Numbered from the stretch's first letter, positions 1 to 13,210 are shown. The stretch: DNA of 64,000 nucleotides from an uncultured Muribaculaceae bacterium (GCA_910588065.1 CAJUPZ010000011.1:1-64000), one strand, 5' to 3'. Notes: generated by a model from the sequence alone, not told the origin. Program-made: numbers and translations.

Positions 1-479
1 TCGTAAAGGTTGGCGACGAAGTTCAGATCATGGGTCTCGGCGCAGACATGAAGTCAGTTGTTACCGGTGTTGAGATGTTCCGCAAACTTCTCGATCAGGG
101 TGAAGCAGGCGACAACGTAGGTCTCCTTCTCCGCGGTATCGACAAGAAAGATATCAAGCGCGGTATGGTAATCTGCCATCCGGGTGTTGTTAAGCCCCAC
201 AGCAAGTTCAAAGCTTCTGTATATATCCTCAAGAAAGAGGAAGGTGGCCGTCACACTCCGTTCCACAACCACTACCGTCCCCAGTTCTACATCCGCACAC
301 TTGACGTTACCGGTGAGATCACACTCCCCGAAGGTGTAGAAATGGTAATGCCCGGTGACCACGTTGAGATCAACGTTGAGCTCATCAACCCGGTAGCTTG
401 CGACCAGGGTCTGCGTTTCGCCATCCGTGAAGGCGGCCGCACCGTAGGTTCCGGTCAGATCACCGAAATCCTCGACTAA
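1..479 (+). CDS. tuf: Elongation factor Tu, C-terminal part (cut by window edge)
   Basis: The reading frame is open from base 3 to the stop at 477–479, with no start codon because the gene begins outside the window. The visible ~159 residues are domains 2 and 3 of EF-Tu, the GTPase that delivers aminoacyl-tRNA to the ribosome. Recognisable pieces are the segment with GVEMFRKLLDQGEAGDNVG, the domain 3 stretch RHTPFHNHYRPQFYIRT, and the closing GGRTVGSGQITEIL. The GTPase domain is missing from view. It is followed by a hairpin terminator and tRNA-Trp, the usual Bacteroidetes order before secE. No internal damage is seen. Confidence 0.97.
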   Translation, partial: VKVGDEVQIMGLGADMKSVVTGVEMFRKLLDQGEAGDNVGLLLRGIDKKDIKRGMVICHPGVVKPHSKFKASVYILKKEEGGRHTPFHNHYRPQFYIRTLDVTGEITLPEGVEMVMPGDHVEINVELINPVACDQGLRFAIREGGRTVGSGQITEILD

Positions 480-522
480 TAAGCGGAGCGCCGCATAAAC
501 AGCGGCAAACCGACAACAACAT

Positions 523-575
523 AAGAGGCGTCCGCTGCAAGGACGCATGTTCAAGCGCCGGACGCCTCTTTTTTA
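523..575 (+). terminator. Intrinsic terminator/attenuator after tuf
   Basis: A 12-bp perfect inverted repeat (523–534 with 559–570) is followed by a run of T to 574. The left arm can also pair with a second copy of its complement at 541–546 (GCGTCC with GGACGC), giving a smaller alternative hairpin. It lies between tuf and tRNA-Trp and could reduce read-through into the tRNA–secE–nusG segment. Confidence 0.8.
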
Positions 576-578
576 ACT

Positions 579-654
579 ACAGGACTAGCTCAGTCGGTAG
601 AGCACCGGTCTCCAAAACCGGGTGTCGGGAGTTCGAGCCTCTCGTCCTGTGCCA
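579..654 (+). tRNA. trpT: tRNA-Trp (anticodon CCA), CCA tail encoded
   Basis: The cloverleaf folds by eye. The 7-bp acceptor stem pairs 579–585 with 644–650. The D-arm is GCTC/GAGC. The anticodon stem CCGGT/ACCGG holds the loop CTCCAAA, with anticodon CCA at 612–614. The T-arm carries TTCGAGC and contains one G–U pair. Discriminator G at 651 is followed by an encoded CCA at 652–654. It sits between tuf and secE, as in other Bacteroidetes and many other bacteria. Confidence 0.96.
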
Positions 655-665
655 AAAATAAAGAA

Positions 666-863
666 ATGAAAAAACTGAAACTACTGACGGATATCGAGGA
701 GTCTTACACCGAACTCCGGTACAAGACCTCCTGGCCTACCAAGGGTCAACTGATCAAGAGCGCGATTATCGTGATGATTGCTTCCATCATTATCGCTGCG
801 ATAATCTACTGCATGGATCAGGTTGTCGATAACTTGATGCACTTTATCTACGGACTTAGATAA
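666..863 (+). CDS. secE: Preprotein translocase subunit SecE
   Basis: A 65-residue protein with a charged N-terminus, the SecE-like segment YTELRYKTSWPTKGQL at about residues 14–29, and one hydrophobic helix at about 31–49. This is the single-helix form of SecE, the clamp of the SecYEG channel in the inner membrane. The start 12 bp after the tRNA and the nusG gene 32 bp downstream give the classic secE–nusG pair. The start was chosen because the ATG opens a full-length SecE with the expected short cytoplasmic end. Confidence 0.95.
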   Translation: MKKLKLLTDIEESYTELRYKTSWPTKGQLIKSAIIVMIASIIIAAIIYCMDQVVDNLMHFIYGLR

Positions 864-895
864 GTAGTCACTTTCACAATTAACGGCAAGAGTCA

Positions 896-1447
896 ATGGC
901 TGAAGGAAAAAGAGCATGGTACGTACTCCGTGCCATATCAGGCAAGGAAGCCAAGGTTAAAGAGGTGCTGGATGCAGCAATCCGCAACACTGACCTTGGC
1001 AAAAATGTTTTTCAGGTTTTGATCCCTACCGAGAAAGTGCTTACGGTGCGCAACGGCAAGAAGGTTGTTAAAGAACGCAACCTCTATTCCGGTTATGTGT
1101 TTATCGAAGCCAATCTTCAGGGTGAGGTGATTCACGAACTCAGAAACACCACCAATGTAATAGACTTTCTTGGAGCGAAAGGCAAAGGCGTAGCGCCGGA
1201 ACCTCTTCGCCAGAGCGAGGTAATGAGAATGCTCGGCACCGCCGACGCTCTCGCCGAAGTGTCTGAAGATGGTCTGAACGACTACATGGTGGGAGAGACT
1301 GTGAAAGTGAATTTCGGCCCCTTCAGCGGGTTCACAGGCGAAATCGAAGATGTGGACCGCGAGAGAAAGAAGCTCAAAGTTATGGTCAAGATATTTGGCC
1401 GCAAGACACCCCTTGAGTTGGAAAATTCACAAGTAGAGCGCGTCTGA
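896..1447 (+). CDS. nusG: Transcription termination/antitermination factor NusG
   Basis: A 183-residue protein with the NusG N-terminal domain (WYVLRAISGKEAKVKE at about residues 8–23, then YSGYVFIEA) and a C-terminal KOW domain (NFGPFSGFTGEIEDVD at about residues 139–154). NusG binds the RNA polymerase clamp and links it to Rho or the ribosome. Length is normal for the family. It lies between secE and rplK, and 90 bp separate it from rplK, longer than other gaps in this cluster. Confidence 0.96.
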   Translation: MAEGKRAWYVLRAISGKEAKVKEVLDAAIRNTDLGKNVFQVLIPTEKVLTVRNGKKVVKERNLYSGYVFIEANLQGEVIHELRNTTNVIDFLGAKGKGVAPEPLRQSEVMRMLGTADALAEVSEDGLNDYMVGETVKVNFGPFSGFTGEIEDVDRERKKLKVMVKIFGRKTPLELENSQVERV

Positions 1448-1537
1448 GGTCCCGGCCCACTGCGATGGTTACGAATCGGAATGGACTAAGAACTCACGAC
1501 AAGCGAATAAACACCAATATCTAAAATTCAGATTAAA

Positions 1538-1981
1538 ATGGCTAAAGAAATTGCTGGACAGATCAAATTGCAGATTAAGGGTGGAGCAGCAAATCCTTCA
1601 CCTCCTGTAGGTCCCGCTCTGGGCTCCAAGGGCATAAACATCATGGAGTTCTGCAAGCAATTCAATGCCCGCACTCAGGACAAAGCCGGCAAGGTGCTCC
1701 CTGTGGTAATCACTTACTACTCGGACAAGAGCTTTGACTTCGTAGTCAAGACACCTCCGGTGGCAATCCAGCTCCTCGAAGCTACCAAGCTCAAGAGCGG
1801 ATCAGCACAGCCCAACCGCAACAAGGTTGGCGAAGTGACCTGGGATCAGGTAAAAGCAATTGCAGAGGACAAAATGCCCGATTTGAACTGCTTCACTGTT
1901 GAATCGGCAATGCGTATGGTTGCAGGTACGGCCAGAAGCATGGGTATCACCGTAAAGGGCGCATTCCCTGAAAATAACTGA
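1538..1981 (+). CDS. rplK: 50S ribosomal protein L11
   Basis: A 147-residue protein beginning MAKEIAGQIKLQIKGGAANP, with the proline-rich PSPPVGPALGSKGINIMEF segment and a C-terminal rRNA-binding domain ending in MGITVKG. L11 forms the GTPase-associated stalk base with 23S rRNA. Length is close to the usual ~141–147 residues. rplA starts 17 bp downstream, so the two are probably co-transcribed and co-regulated. Confidence 0.97.
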   Translation: MAKEIAGQIKLQIKGGAANPSPPVGPALGSKGINIMEFCKQFNARTQDKAGKVLPVVITYYSDKSFDFVVKTPPVAIQLLEATKLKSGSAQPNRNKVGEVTWDQVKAIAEDKMPDLNCFTVESAMRMVAGTARSMGITVKGAFPENN

Positions 1982-1998
1982 TAAACTTCAATTGAACA

Positions 1999-2694
1999 AT
2001 GAGTAAACTGACTAAAAACCAAAAGTTAGCCTTAGAGAAGATTGAAGCTGGGAAGGCCTATTCTCTCGCAGAAGCAACAGAAAAGGTTAAGGAAGTAAAC
2101 TACGCCAAGTTTGACGCATCGCTCGACATCGACGTGCGTCTGGGAGTTGACCCCCGCAAAGCAAACCAGATGGTTCGCGGCGTTGTTACCCTTCCCCACG
2201 GAACCGGCAAGCAGGTGCGCGTTCTCGTGCTCTGCAACGCCGACGCTGAGGCTGCTGCCAAAGCTGCCGGCGCCGACTATGTTGGCCTTGACGAGTATAT
2301 CGAGAAAATCAAAGGTGGTTGGACCGATATCGATGTCATCATCACCCAGCCCGCAATCATGGGCAAAATCGGCGCTCTCGGCCGTGTGCTCGGTCCCCGC
2401 GGACTCATGCCTAACCCCAAAAGCGGCACTGTGACAAACGATGTTGCAAAAGCTGTAGAGGAGGTTAAGAAGGGTAAGATTGACTTCAAGGTTGACAAAA
2501 ACGGCATCGTGCATTCCTCTATCGGCAAAATGAGCTTCACTCCCGAGCAGATGAAGGACAACGCGCGTGAGTTTATCAACACTCTCATCAAGCTGAAACC
2601 CTCAGCCGCCAAGGGCACCTATATCAAGAGCATTTATCTTTCAAGCACCATGAGTCCCGGTATCCAGGTAGATGCCAAGACAGTTGATGCCTAA
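1999..2694 (+). CDS. rplA: 50S ribosomal protein L1
   Basis: A 231-residue protein with the L1 signature region GKIGALGRVLGPRGLMPNPK (about residues 122–141) and the domain II segment VLVLCNADAEAAAKAAGADYVG. L1 forms the mobile E-site stalk of the large subunit and in many bacteria represses its own rplKA mRNA. The gene follows rplK by 17 bp and precedes rplJ by 21 bp. Confidence 0.97.
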   Translation: MSKLTKNQKLALEKIEAGKAYSLAEATEKVKEVNYAKFDASLDIDVRLGVDPRKANQMVRGVVTLPHGTGKQVRVLVLCNADAEAAAKAAGADYVGLDEYIEKIKGGWTDIDVIITQPAIMGKIGALGRVLGPRGLMPNPKSGTVTNDVAKAVEEVKKGKIDFKVDKNGIVHSSIGKMSFTPEQMKDNAREFINTLIKLKPSAAKGTYIKSIYLSSTMSPGIQVDAKTVDA

Positions 2695-2715
2695 CCTCTT
2701 TAAATCCCAAAGAAA

Positions 2716-3240
2716 ATGAAAAAGGAAGATAAAAGCGCTATCATAGGCCAGATTGCCGAAATCCTAAAGGAATATCCCAACTTCTATCTTGTTGAGACCG
2801 CCGGACTCAACGCTGAGAAAACCAGCGAACTCCGCCGTGCCTGCTTCAAGAACGACATCAAGCTTGTCGTTGTGAAGAATACACTCCTTCACAAAGCACT
2901 CGAAAGCATGGAAGGCGACTACAGCGAGCTTTACGACGCTTTCCACGGCCCCACATCGCTGATGTGCACCACCGTGGCAAACGCTCCCGCCAAGCTGCTC
3001 AAGGACTTCATCAAGAAAGACGATGTTCTCCCCCGCCTCAAGGCTGCATACGTTGAGGAAACCGTGTATGTCGGTGCCGATCAGCTCGACACACTCGCTA
3101 CCATCAAGAGCAAGAACGAACTCATCGCCGATGTTATCGCTCTGCTGCAGTCTCCCGCCAAGAATGTTGTTTCCGCCCTTACATCCGGTGGCACCAAGCT
3201 TCATGGCATCCTTGAAACACTCTCCAACAAACAAGATTAA
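2716..3240 (+). CDS. rplJ: 50S ribosomal protein L10
   Basis: A 174-residue protein with the L10 N-terminal domain (YLVETAGLNAEKTSELRRAC, then KLVVVKNTLLHKAL) and a C-terminal helical tail that would carry L7/L12 dimers (residues about 140–174). L10 anchors the ribosomal stalk. Only 21 bp separate it from rplA, so there is no room for a long L10 leader here; any autoregulatory site would lie inside rplA or elsewhere. Confidence 0.96.
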   Translation: MKKEDKSAIIGQIAEILKEYPNFYLVETAGLNAEKTSELRRACFKNDIKLVVVKNTLLHKALESMEGDYSELYDAFHGPTSLMCTTVANAPAKLLKDFIKKDDVLPRLKAAYVEETVYVGADQLDTLATIKSKNELIADVIALLQSPAKNVVSALTSGGTKLHGILETLSNKQD

Positions 3241-3276
3241 TCAACAGTAAAAAATAACAAATAAAATCATACAAAA

Positions 3277-3651
3277 ATGGCAGATTTAAAAGCTTTTGCA
3301 GAACAACTTGTCAACCTCTCAGTTAAGGAAGTAAACGAACTTGCTCAGATCCTCAAAGAGGAATACGGCATCGAACCCGCTGCTGCCGCTGTTGCAGTTG
3401 CTGCAGGTCCCGCCGCAGGCGCTCCCGCCGCTGAGGAAAAAACCTCTTTCGACGTTGTCCTCAAGGACGCAGGTGCCAACAAGCTCAACGTTGTCAAAGT
3501 CGTTAAGGCTCAGACCGGTCTCGGCCTCAAGGAAGCTAAAGAACTCGTTGACGGTGCTCCCAGCGTTGTCAAGGAAGGTCTCCCCAAAGCTGACGCAGAA
3601 GGTCTCAAGAAAGAACTCGAAGAGGCTGGCGCTCAGGTTGAACTTAAATAA
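3277..3651 (+). CDS. rplL: 50S ribosomal protein L7/L12
   Basis: A 124-residue acidic protein with an N-terminal dimerisation domain, an Ala/Pro-rich hinge (about residues 36–52) and the conserved C-terminal domain (EKTSFDVVLKDAGANKLNVV, then GLGLKEAKELVDGAP). L7/L12 is the multi-copy stalk protein recruiting translation factors. A strong hairpin 25 bp downstream separates it from rpoB, fitting the much larger demand for L7/L12 than for RNA polymerase. Confidence 0.97.
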   Translation: MADLKAFAEQLVNLSVKEVNELAQILKEEYGIEPAAAAVAVAAGPAAGAPAAEEKTSFDVVLKDAGANKLNVVKVVKAQTGLGLKEAKELVDGAPSVVKEGLPKADAEGLKKELEEAGAQVELK

Positions 3652-3675
3652 TAACGCCTGATTTTCAGGTATATA

Positions 3676-3715
3676 GGTTAAGTATCGCCCGCCGGGCGGA
3701 TACTTAACCTTTTTG
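3676..3715 (+). terminator. Hairpin with U-run between rplL and rpoB (attenuator)
   Basis: A perfect 11-bp inverted repeat (3676–3686 with 3699–3709) encloses a GC-rich inner stem and is followed by TTTTT. Genes on both sides are co-oriented, and rpoB starts 39 bp later. I read it as a partial terminator lowering rpoBC transcription relative to ribosomal proteins; the attenuating role is inferred from position. Confidence 0.8.
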
Positions 3716-3753
3716 TGTTAATATTTAATTTGAGTTCCTTTAACGTTTTTTAG

Positions 3754-6700
3754 ATGTCAGTTTCATTAGATAAACCCCGTGTCAATTTCGCGTCGGTTAA
3801 GAACCCGCTTCCTTATCCCGACTTTCTCGAGGTTCAGCTGAAATCTTTCCAGGATTTCCTTCAGCTCGACACACCTCCCGAAAAACGAAATAACGAAGGG
3901 CTGTACAAAGTTTTCGCCGAGAACTTCCCCATTGCAGATACACGCAATAACTTCGTGCTCGAATTTCTCGACTATTATATCGACCCTCCGCGCTACACTA
4001 TCGAGGAGTGTCTTGAACGCGGACTCACTTATAGTGTGCCCCTGAAGGCTAAGCTCAAACTTTACTGCACTGACCCCGACCACGAAGATTTCGCCACTGT
4101 TATCCAGGACGTATACCTCGGCCAGATTCCTTACATGACCGAAAAGGGTACTTTTGTGATAAACGGTGCCGAGCGAGTTGTCGTGTCCCAGCTCCACCGC
4201 TCACCCGGTGTGTTCTTCGGTCAGAGCACACACGCAAACGGCACCAAGCTTTATTCTGCCCGCATTATCCCGTTCCGCGGTTCTTGGATCGAATTCGCTA
4301 CCGACATCAACAATGTCATGTATGCCTACATCGACCGTAAGAAAAAATTGCCCGTCACAACTCTGCTCAGGGCTATCGGTCTTGAAAGCGACAAGGACAT
4401 AATTGAGATTTTCGGCCTCGCGGAGGAACTCAAAGTCAATAAAACAAACCTCAAGAAGGCTGTAGGCCGCAAGCTCGCCGCCCGTCTGCTCAAAACATGG
4501 GTTGAGGATTTCGTCGATGAAGATACCGGCGAGGTCGTTTCAATCGAGCGCACGGATGTGATCATCGACCGCGAGACAGTGCTTGAGGAATCGCACATAG
4601 ATGAAATCCTGGAGTCTGGCGCGCAGACTATTCTCCTTCACAAGGAGGACGCTAATTCCAGCGACTACTCCATCATCTTCAATACCCTCCAGAAGGACCC
4701 CACCAACACTGAGAAAGAGGCTGTCCAGTATATCTACAGACAGCTGCGCAACGCCGAGCCGCCGGACGATGCGAGCGCCCGCGAGGTCATCACAAACCTC
4801 TTCTTCTCCGAGAAGCGTTACGACCTCGGCGAAGTTGGCCGCTACCGCATAAATAAAAAGCTCGACCTCGGCACATCGATGGATGTCAAAGTTCTCACTA
4901 AGGAAGACATCATCGCCATCATCAAATACCTCATTGAGCTTATCAACTCAAAAACCGATGTGGACGATATCGACCACCTCAGCAACCGCCGCGTGCGCAC
5001 AGTCGGCGAGCAGCTCTACAACCAGTTCGGTGTAGGCCTCGCACGTATGAGCCGCACTATCCGCGAGCGCATGAATGTGCGCGACAACGAGGTGTTCACC
5101 CCCATCGACCTCATCAACGCCAAGACTATATCTTCAGTTATCAACACCTTCTTCGGCACAAACGCTCTGTCCCAGTTCATGGACCAGACAAACCCCCTCG
5201 CCGAGATGACTCACAAACGCCGCATGTCGGCTCTCGGCCCCGGCGGTCTATCCCGCGAGCGTGCAGGCTTCGAGGTGCGTGACGTGCACTACACCCACTA
5301 CGGCCGCCTTTGCCCGATCGAAACCCCTGAAGGCCCCAACATCGGCCTTATCTCCTCGCTTTGCGTATATGCCAAGATCAACGACCTCGGCTTTATCGAA
5401 ACCCCCTACCGCAAAGTTGAGAACTCTAAGGTGAACCTCAACAACGATGAGGTTGTATACCTCACAGCCGAAATCGAGGAGGGCAAGATTATCGCCCAGG
5501 GCAATGCCCCGCTCAACGATGACGGCACATTTGTGCGCGACAGAGTCAAAGCACGTGAGGATGCCGACTTCCCCATCGTCGCTCCCTCTGAAGTGGAGCT
5601 CATGGACGTGTCGCCCACACAGATTGCATCTATCGCAGCATCGCTCATCCCCTTCCTTGAGCATGACGACGCCAACCGCGCCCTCATGGGATCAAACATG
5701 ATGCGCCAGGCTGTGCCCCTTCTCCGCAGCGAGAGCCCCATCGTCGGCACCGGCCTCGAGGGTCAGCTCATCCGCGACTCACGCACACAGATCACCGCTG
5801 AAGGCGACGGCACAATCGAATTTGTCGACGCCACAGTGATCCGCATCCGCTACGACCGCACCGAAGAAGAGGAATTCGTGGCCTTTGAAGATGCTGTCAA
5901 GGAATACCACATACCCAAATTCCGCAAGACAAACCAGAGCACCACTATCGACCTTCGTCCTATCTGCACAAAAGGTCAGCGTGTGCACAAAGGCATGATT
6001 CTCACCGAAGGCTATTCTACTGAAAACGGTGAGCTCGCCCTCGGCCGTAACCTCAAGGTGGCGTTCATGCCATGGAAAGGCTACAACTACGAGGATGCTA
6101 TTGTGCTCAACGAGCGCGTTGTGCGCGAGGATATCCTCACCTCTGTGCATGTGGACGAGTACAACCTCGAGGTGCGCGAGACAAAGCGCGGCCTTGAAGA
6201 GCTCACCTCCGATATCCCCAATGTCAGCGAGGATGCTACAAAGGACCTCGACGAGCGCGGCATCATCCGTGTCGGCGCCCATGTTGTGCCCGGCGACATA
6301 CTTATCGGTAAAATCACACCGAAAGGCGAAAGCGACCCCACTCCCGAGGAGAAACTCCTCCGCGCTATCTTCGGCGACAAGGCCGGCGATGTAAAGGACG
6401 CCTCACTCAAGGCCAATCCCTCGCTCAAAGGCGTTATCATCGGCACAAACCTCTTCTCAAAAGCCGCAAAGAAAAAACGCACCAAGAGCGCCAACGCCCA
6501 GCTGCCCAAACTCGACGAGGAATACGAGGAAAAACTCAGCGAGCTCAAGGATGTGCTTGTGAACAAGCTTCTCACACTCACCGAAGGCAAAACCTCGCAG
6601 GGTGTGAAAGACTTCCTCGGCTCTGATGTCATTCCAAAAGGAGAGACATTCTCCGCCGCAAAACTCCGCGAGATCGATTTCGACACCATCAACCTCAGCA

Positions 6701-7566
6701 AGTGGACTGCTGACGCTCATAAAAACGACCTTATCCGCGCAACTATCGTCAACTACCTCCGCAAATCAAAGGAGATTGACGCTGAACTCCGCCGCAAGAA
6801 GTTCGACATCTCCATTGGCGACGAACTCCCCTCCGGAATCATGCAGATGGCCAAGGTGTATGTAGCCAAGAAACGCAAAATCAGCGTGGGCGACAAAATG
6901 GCAGGCCGTCACGGTAACAAAGGTATCGTATCCCGCATCGTGCGTCAGGAAGATATGCCCTTCCTTGCCGATGGTACTCCAGTCGACATCGTCCTCAACC
7001 CCCTCGGCGTGCCCTCACGTATGAACCTCGGTCAGATTTTCGAAACCGTACTCGGTTGGGCAGGTCGCGAGCTCGGCGAAAAATTCGCCACTCCGATTTT
7101 CGACGGCGCTTCGCTCGACGACCTCAACGCCTGGACCGACAAAGCCGGGCTGCCACGCTATGGCAAGACATACCTCTACGATGGCGGCACAGGCGAACGC
7201 TTCGACCAGCCCGCTACAGTAGGTGTTATCTACATGCTTAAGCTCGGTCACATGGTTGAGGACAAAATGCACGCCCGCAGCATCGGCCCGTACTCGCTCA
7301 TCACCCAGCAGCCCCTCGGCGGTAAAGCCCAGTTCGGTGGACAGCGCTTCGGTGAGATGGAAGTCTGGGCGCTCGAAGCTTTCGGCGCCGCCCACATCCT
7401 TCAGGAGATTCTCACTATCAAGAGTGACGACGTTACCGGCCGAAGCAAAGCCTACGAAGCAATTGTCAAAGGCGACGCTATGCCTCAGGCTGGTATCCCC
7501 GAATCTCTCAACGTGCTCCTCCACGAGCTTCGCGGTCTCGGCCTAAGCATTAACCTCGAGCAGTAA
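3754..7566 (+). CDS. rpoB: DNA-directed RNA polymerase subunit beta
   Basis: A 1270-residue beta subunit, catalytic partner of beta'. The rifampicin-binding cluster is near residues 469–499 (LSQFMDQTNPLAEMTHKRRM, then SALGPGGL). The positions most often changed in resistant mutants (the Asp of FMDQ, the His of THKRR, the Ser of SALGP) are wild-type. The active-site segment GDKMAGRHGNKG is at about residue 1047. A Lys/Glu-rich stretch at about residues 900–1000 looks like the lineage-specific insertion known in Bacteroidetes beta subunits. rpoC follows after 36 bp. Confidence 0.98.
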   Translation: MSVSLDKPRVNFASVKNPLPYPDFLEVQLKSFQDFLQLDTPPEKRNNEGLYKVFAENFPIADTRNNFVLEFLDYYIDPPRYTIEECLERGLTYSVPLKAKLKLYCTDPDHEDFATVIQDVYLGQIPYMTEKGTFVINGAERVVVSQLHRSPGVFFGQSTHANGTKLYSARIIPFRGSWIEFATDINNVMYAYIDRKKKLPVTTLLRAIGLESDKDIIEIFGLAEELKVNKTNLKKAVGRKLAARLLKTWVEDFVDEDTGEVVSIERTDVIIDRETVLEESHIDEILESGAQTILLHKEDANSSDYSIIFNTLQKDPTNTEKEAVQYIYRQLRNAEPPDDASAREVITNLFFSEKRYDLGEVGRYRINKKLDLGTSMDVKVLTKEDIIAIIKYLIELINSKTDVDDIDHLSNRRVRTVGEQLYNQFGVGLARMSRTIRERMNVRDNEVFTPIDLINAKTISSVINTFFGTNALSQFMDQTNPLAEMTHKRRMSALGPGGLSRERAGFEVRDVHYTHYGRLCPIETPEGPNIGLISSLCVYAKINDLGFIETPYRKVENSKVNLNNDEVVYLTAEIEEGKIIAQGNAPLNDDGTFVRDRVKAREDADFPIVAPSEVELMDVSPTQIASIAASLIPFLEHDDANRALMGSNMMRQAVPLLRSESPIVGTGLEGQLIRDSRTQITAEGDGTIEFVDATVIRIRYDRTEEEEFVAFEDAVKEYHIPKFRKTNQSTTIDLRPICTKGQRVHKGMILTEGYSTENGELALGRNLKVAFMPWKGYNYEDAIVLNERVVREDILTSVHVDEYNLEVRETKRGLEELTSDIPNVSEDATKDLDERGIIRVGAHVVPGDILIGKITPKGESDPTPEEKLLRAIFGDKAGDVKDASLKANPSLKGVIIGTNLFSKAAKKKRTKSANAQLPKLDEEYEEKLSELKDVLVNKLLTLTEGKTSQGVKDFLGSDVIPKGETFSAAKLREIDFDTINLSKWTADAHKNDLIRATIVNYLRKSKEIDAELRRKKFDISIGDELPSGIMQMAKVYVAKKRKISVGDKMAGRHGNKGIVSRIVRQEDMPFLADGTPVDIVLNPLGVPSRMNLGQIFETVLGWAGRELGEKFATPIFDGASLDDLNAWTDKAGLPRYGKTYLYDGGTGERFDQPATVGVIYMLKLGHMVEDKMHARSIGPYSLITQQPLGGKAQFGGQRFGEMEVWALEAFGAAHILQEILTIKSDDVTGRSKAYEAIVKGDAMPQAGIPESLNVLLHELRGLGLSINLEQ

Positions 7567-7602
7567 CCACTTTTTATTACGACTCTCATCCAATAATTAA
7601 AT

Positions 7603-11913
<4,311 letters not shown>

Positions 11914-11933
11914 TCCCCACATCCCCATAATAT

Positions 11934-11976
11934 CAGCGAGGGCGTGCCGGTCAGGCACGCCCTCGCTGGTTTTTTA
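11934..11976 (+). terminator. Intrinsic terminator after rpoC
   Basis: A 15-bp perfect stem (11934–11948 with 11954–11968), loop of 5, then G followed by six T. It closes the rpoBC transcription unit. Confidence 0.92.
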
Positions 11977-12076
11977 ATCATCTGATCCAAGCCGGCTCCC
12001 GGTATCAATACTTTCGGTGTGGAATAATCGCGAAAATATCATGGGGGAGTGTCACAATTATTCCAGAAATGTGTCA

Positions 12077-12084
12077 TATATTTG
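12077..12084 (+). promoter_or_regulatory. -7 element of the ECF sigma operon promoter
   Basis: TATATTTG matches the Bacteroidetes -7 consensus TAnnTTTG. It lies 18 bp before the ATG at 12103, so the first upstream ATG (12049) would be outside the transcript; this decides the start. No TTTG is seen at -33. Instead, the hexamer GTGTCA occurs at 12050–12055 and again at 12071–12076, 21 bp apart, which could be an activator or alternative sigma site (inference). Confidence 0.5.
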
Positions 12085-12102
12085 AACAGCTTAATGATTC
12101 AG

Positions 12103-12594
12103 ATGACAGAACAACGGTTTTCCGAAAAAATTGTACCGCTCCACGCCGCGATGTATCGCATGGCTGTGGCTATGCTCGGCCGCAGCGATGAGGCCGCCGA
12201 TGCGGTGCAGGATGTCATTGTTAAGCTGTGGACTAATCGTCGCGCCCTTGACTCAGTGGATTCTGTGTCGGGATATTGCATGGTGGCAATGCGGAATGAA
12301 TGTGCCTCGCGCCTTACAAGAGCCAGGTCCGCACTCCCTCTTGACGCGGCGGTTGATTGCTCCAAAGGCGATAACCCTGAATCAAGTCTTGAAAACCGCG
12401 ATTCTCTTGCCTATTTGCGGCGTGCAATCGAATCAATGCCTCAGACGCAGGCACAGGTGATGCACCTAAGTGCGTTTGCGGGGCTGTCCAATCCGGAGAT
12501 TGCGCAGGCCGTAGGCATTTCGGAAGTAAACGTGCGCAGCCTGCTCAGCCGGGGTCGCAAAAAACTGAGATTACTCTTCTCCAAACATAATTGA
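12103..12594 (+). CDS. ECF-type RNA polymerase sigma factor
   Basis: About 163 residues from the ATG at 12103 (MTEQRFSEKIVPLHAAMYRMA). It has sigma region 2 (SDEAADAVQDVIVKLWTN) and a C-terminal region 4 helix-turn-helix (NPEIAQAVGISEVNVRSLLSRGRKKL), with no region 1 or 3, as in group 4 (ECF) sigma factors. A longer start at 12049 is possible but lies upstream of the likely promoter. The next gene begins 1 bp after the stop, so sigma and the membrane protein are translated together. Its regulon cannot be told from sequence. Confidence 0.9.
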   Translation: MTEQRFSEKIVPLHAAMYRMAVAMLGRSDEAADAVQDVIVKLWTNRRALDSVDSVSGYCMVAMRNECASRLTRARSALPLDAAVDCSKGDNPESSLENRDSLAYLRRAIESMPQTQAQVMHLSAFAGLSNPEIAQAVGISEVNVRSLLSRGRKKLRLLFSKHN

Positions 12595-12595
12595 T

Positions 12596-13210
12596 ATGGA
12601 AAATACTATCAGACAACTGCTTGAGCTTTACTACGAGGGCGACGCCACCCCCGTGCAAGTGCAGCAACTATGCGATTACTTCTCTACCGCAAAGGATATT
12701 CCGGCAGACCTTGCCGCTGACAAAGCGCTCTTTTGCGCTATGCGGAGGATGGATGACATAGAAGTGCCGGCTGACCTTGAGGCGCGGATACAAACAGCTG
12801 TTTTCAAGCGCCCGGCTCCCGGGCGATGGCTCAAAGTGGCCGGTATAGCAGCCGCAGTCGCCGTTGTGGTGGGCTTTGCGATATCGTTTCTCTTTGCGCC
12901 GGCCCCTTCGCAGCGCGTTGATGAGCAGCTGATTGCGGAGGTGTCGCCAATTGTCGCCGACTCCTCGGTATCAGCTCCGGTAATTGCCCAACCTGCTGAA
13001 CGCACAGTCAACGCTGCCAAGCAAAAAGCGGGCGTTAATAAAACGAATGTGAATAAGAGCCGTGAGGAGATGGCGGCCGAAGCCCTCCTCGCCGGAGAGG
13101 CTTCGCTCAGACTGCTGGGCGAAAAAATAGAGGAGGCCGGAAAGCGGAGCGCTGAGGAGATTGCACGCCAGATTGATGCTATTGACAACTCTTTAAACAA
13201 CATACTGTAA
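12596..13210 (+). CDS. Single-pass membrane protein, probable anti-sigma factor
   Basis: A 204-residue protein. Residues 1–79 are cytoplasmic-looking and include an acidic N-terminal segment (LLELYYEGDATPVQVQQLC), residues 80–100 form one hydrophobic helix (VAGIAAAVAVVVGFAISFLF), and the rest is a low-complexity Ala/Glu-rich tail that would be periplasmic. No catalytic motif or zinc-binding HxxxCxxC is present. Position directly after an ECF sigma gene and the topology make an anti-sigma role the likely reading. Its stop overlaps the next start by one base. Confidence 0.65.
   Translation: MENTIRQLLELYYEGDATPVQVQQLCDYFSTAKDIPADLAADKALFCAMRRMDDIEVPADLEARIQTAVFKRPAPGRWLKVAGIAAAVAVVVGFAISFLFAPAPSQRVDEQLIAEVSPIVADSSVSAPVIAQPAERTVNAAKQKAGVNKTNVNKSREEMAAEALLAGEASLRLLGEKIEEAGKRSAEEIARQIDAIDNSLNNIL

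Noticed and set aside
54..554. Minus-strand open frame antisense to tuf
   Set aside because: Shadow of the strongly biased EF-Tu codons; similar long antisense frames lie under rpoB, rpoC and the ribosomal genes.
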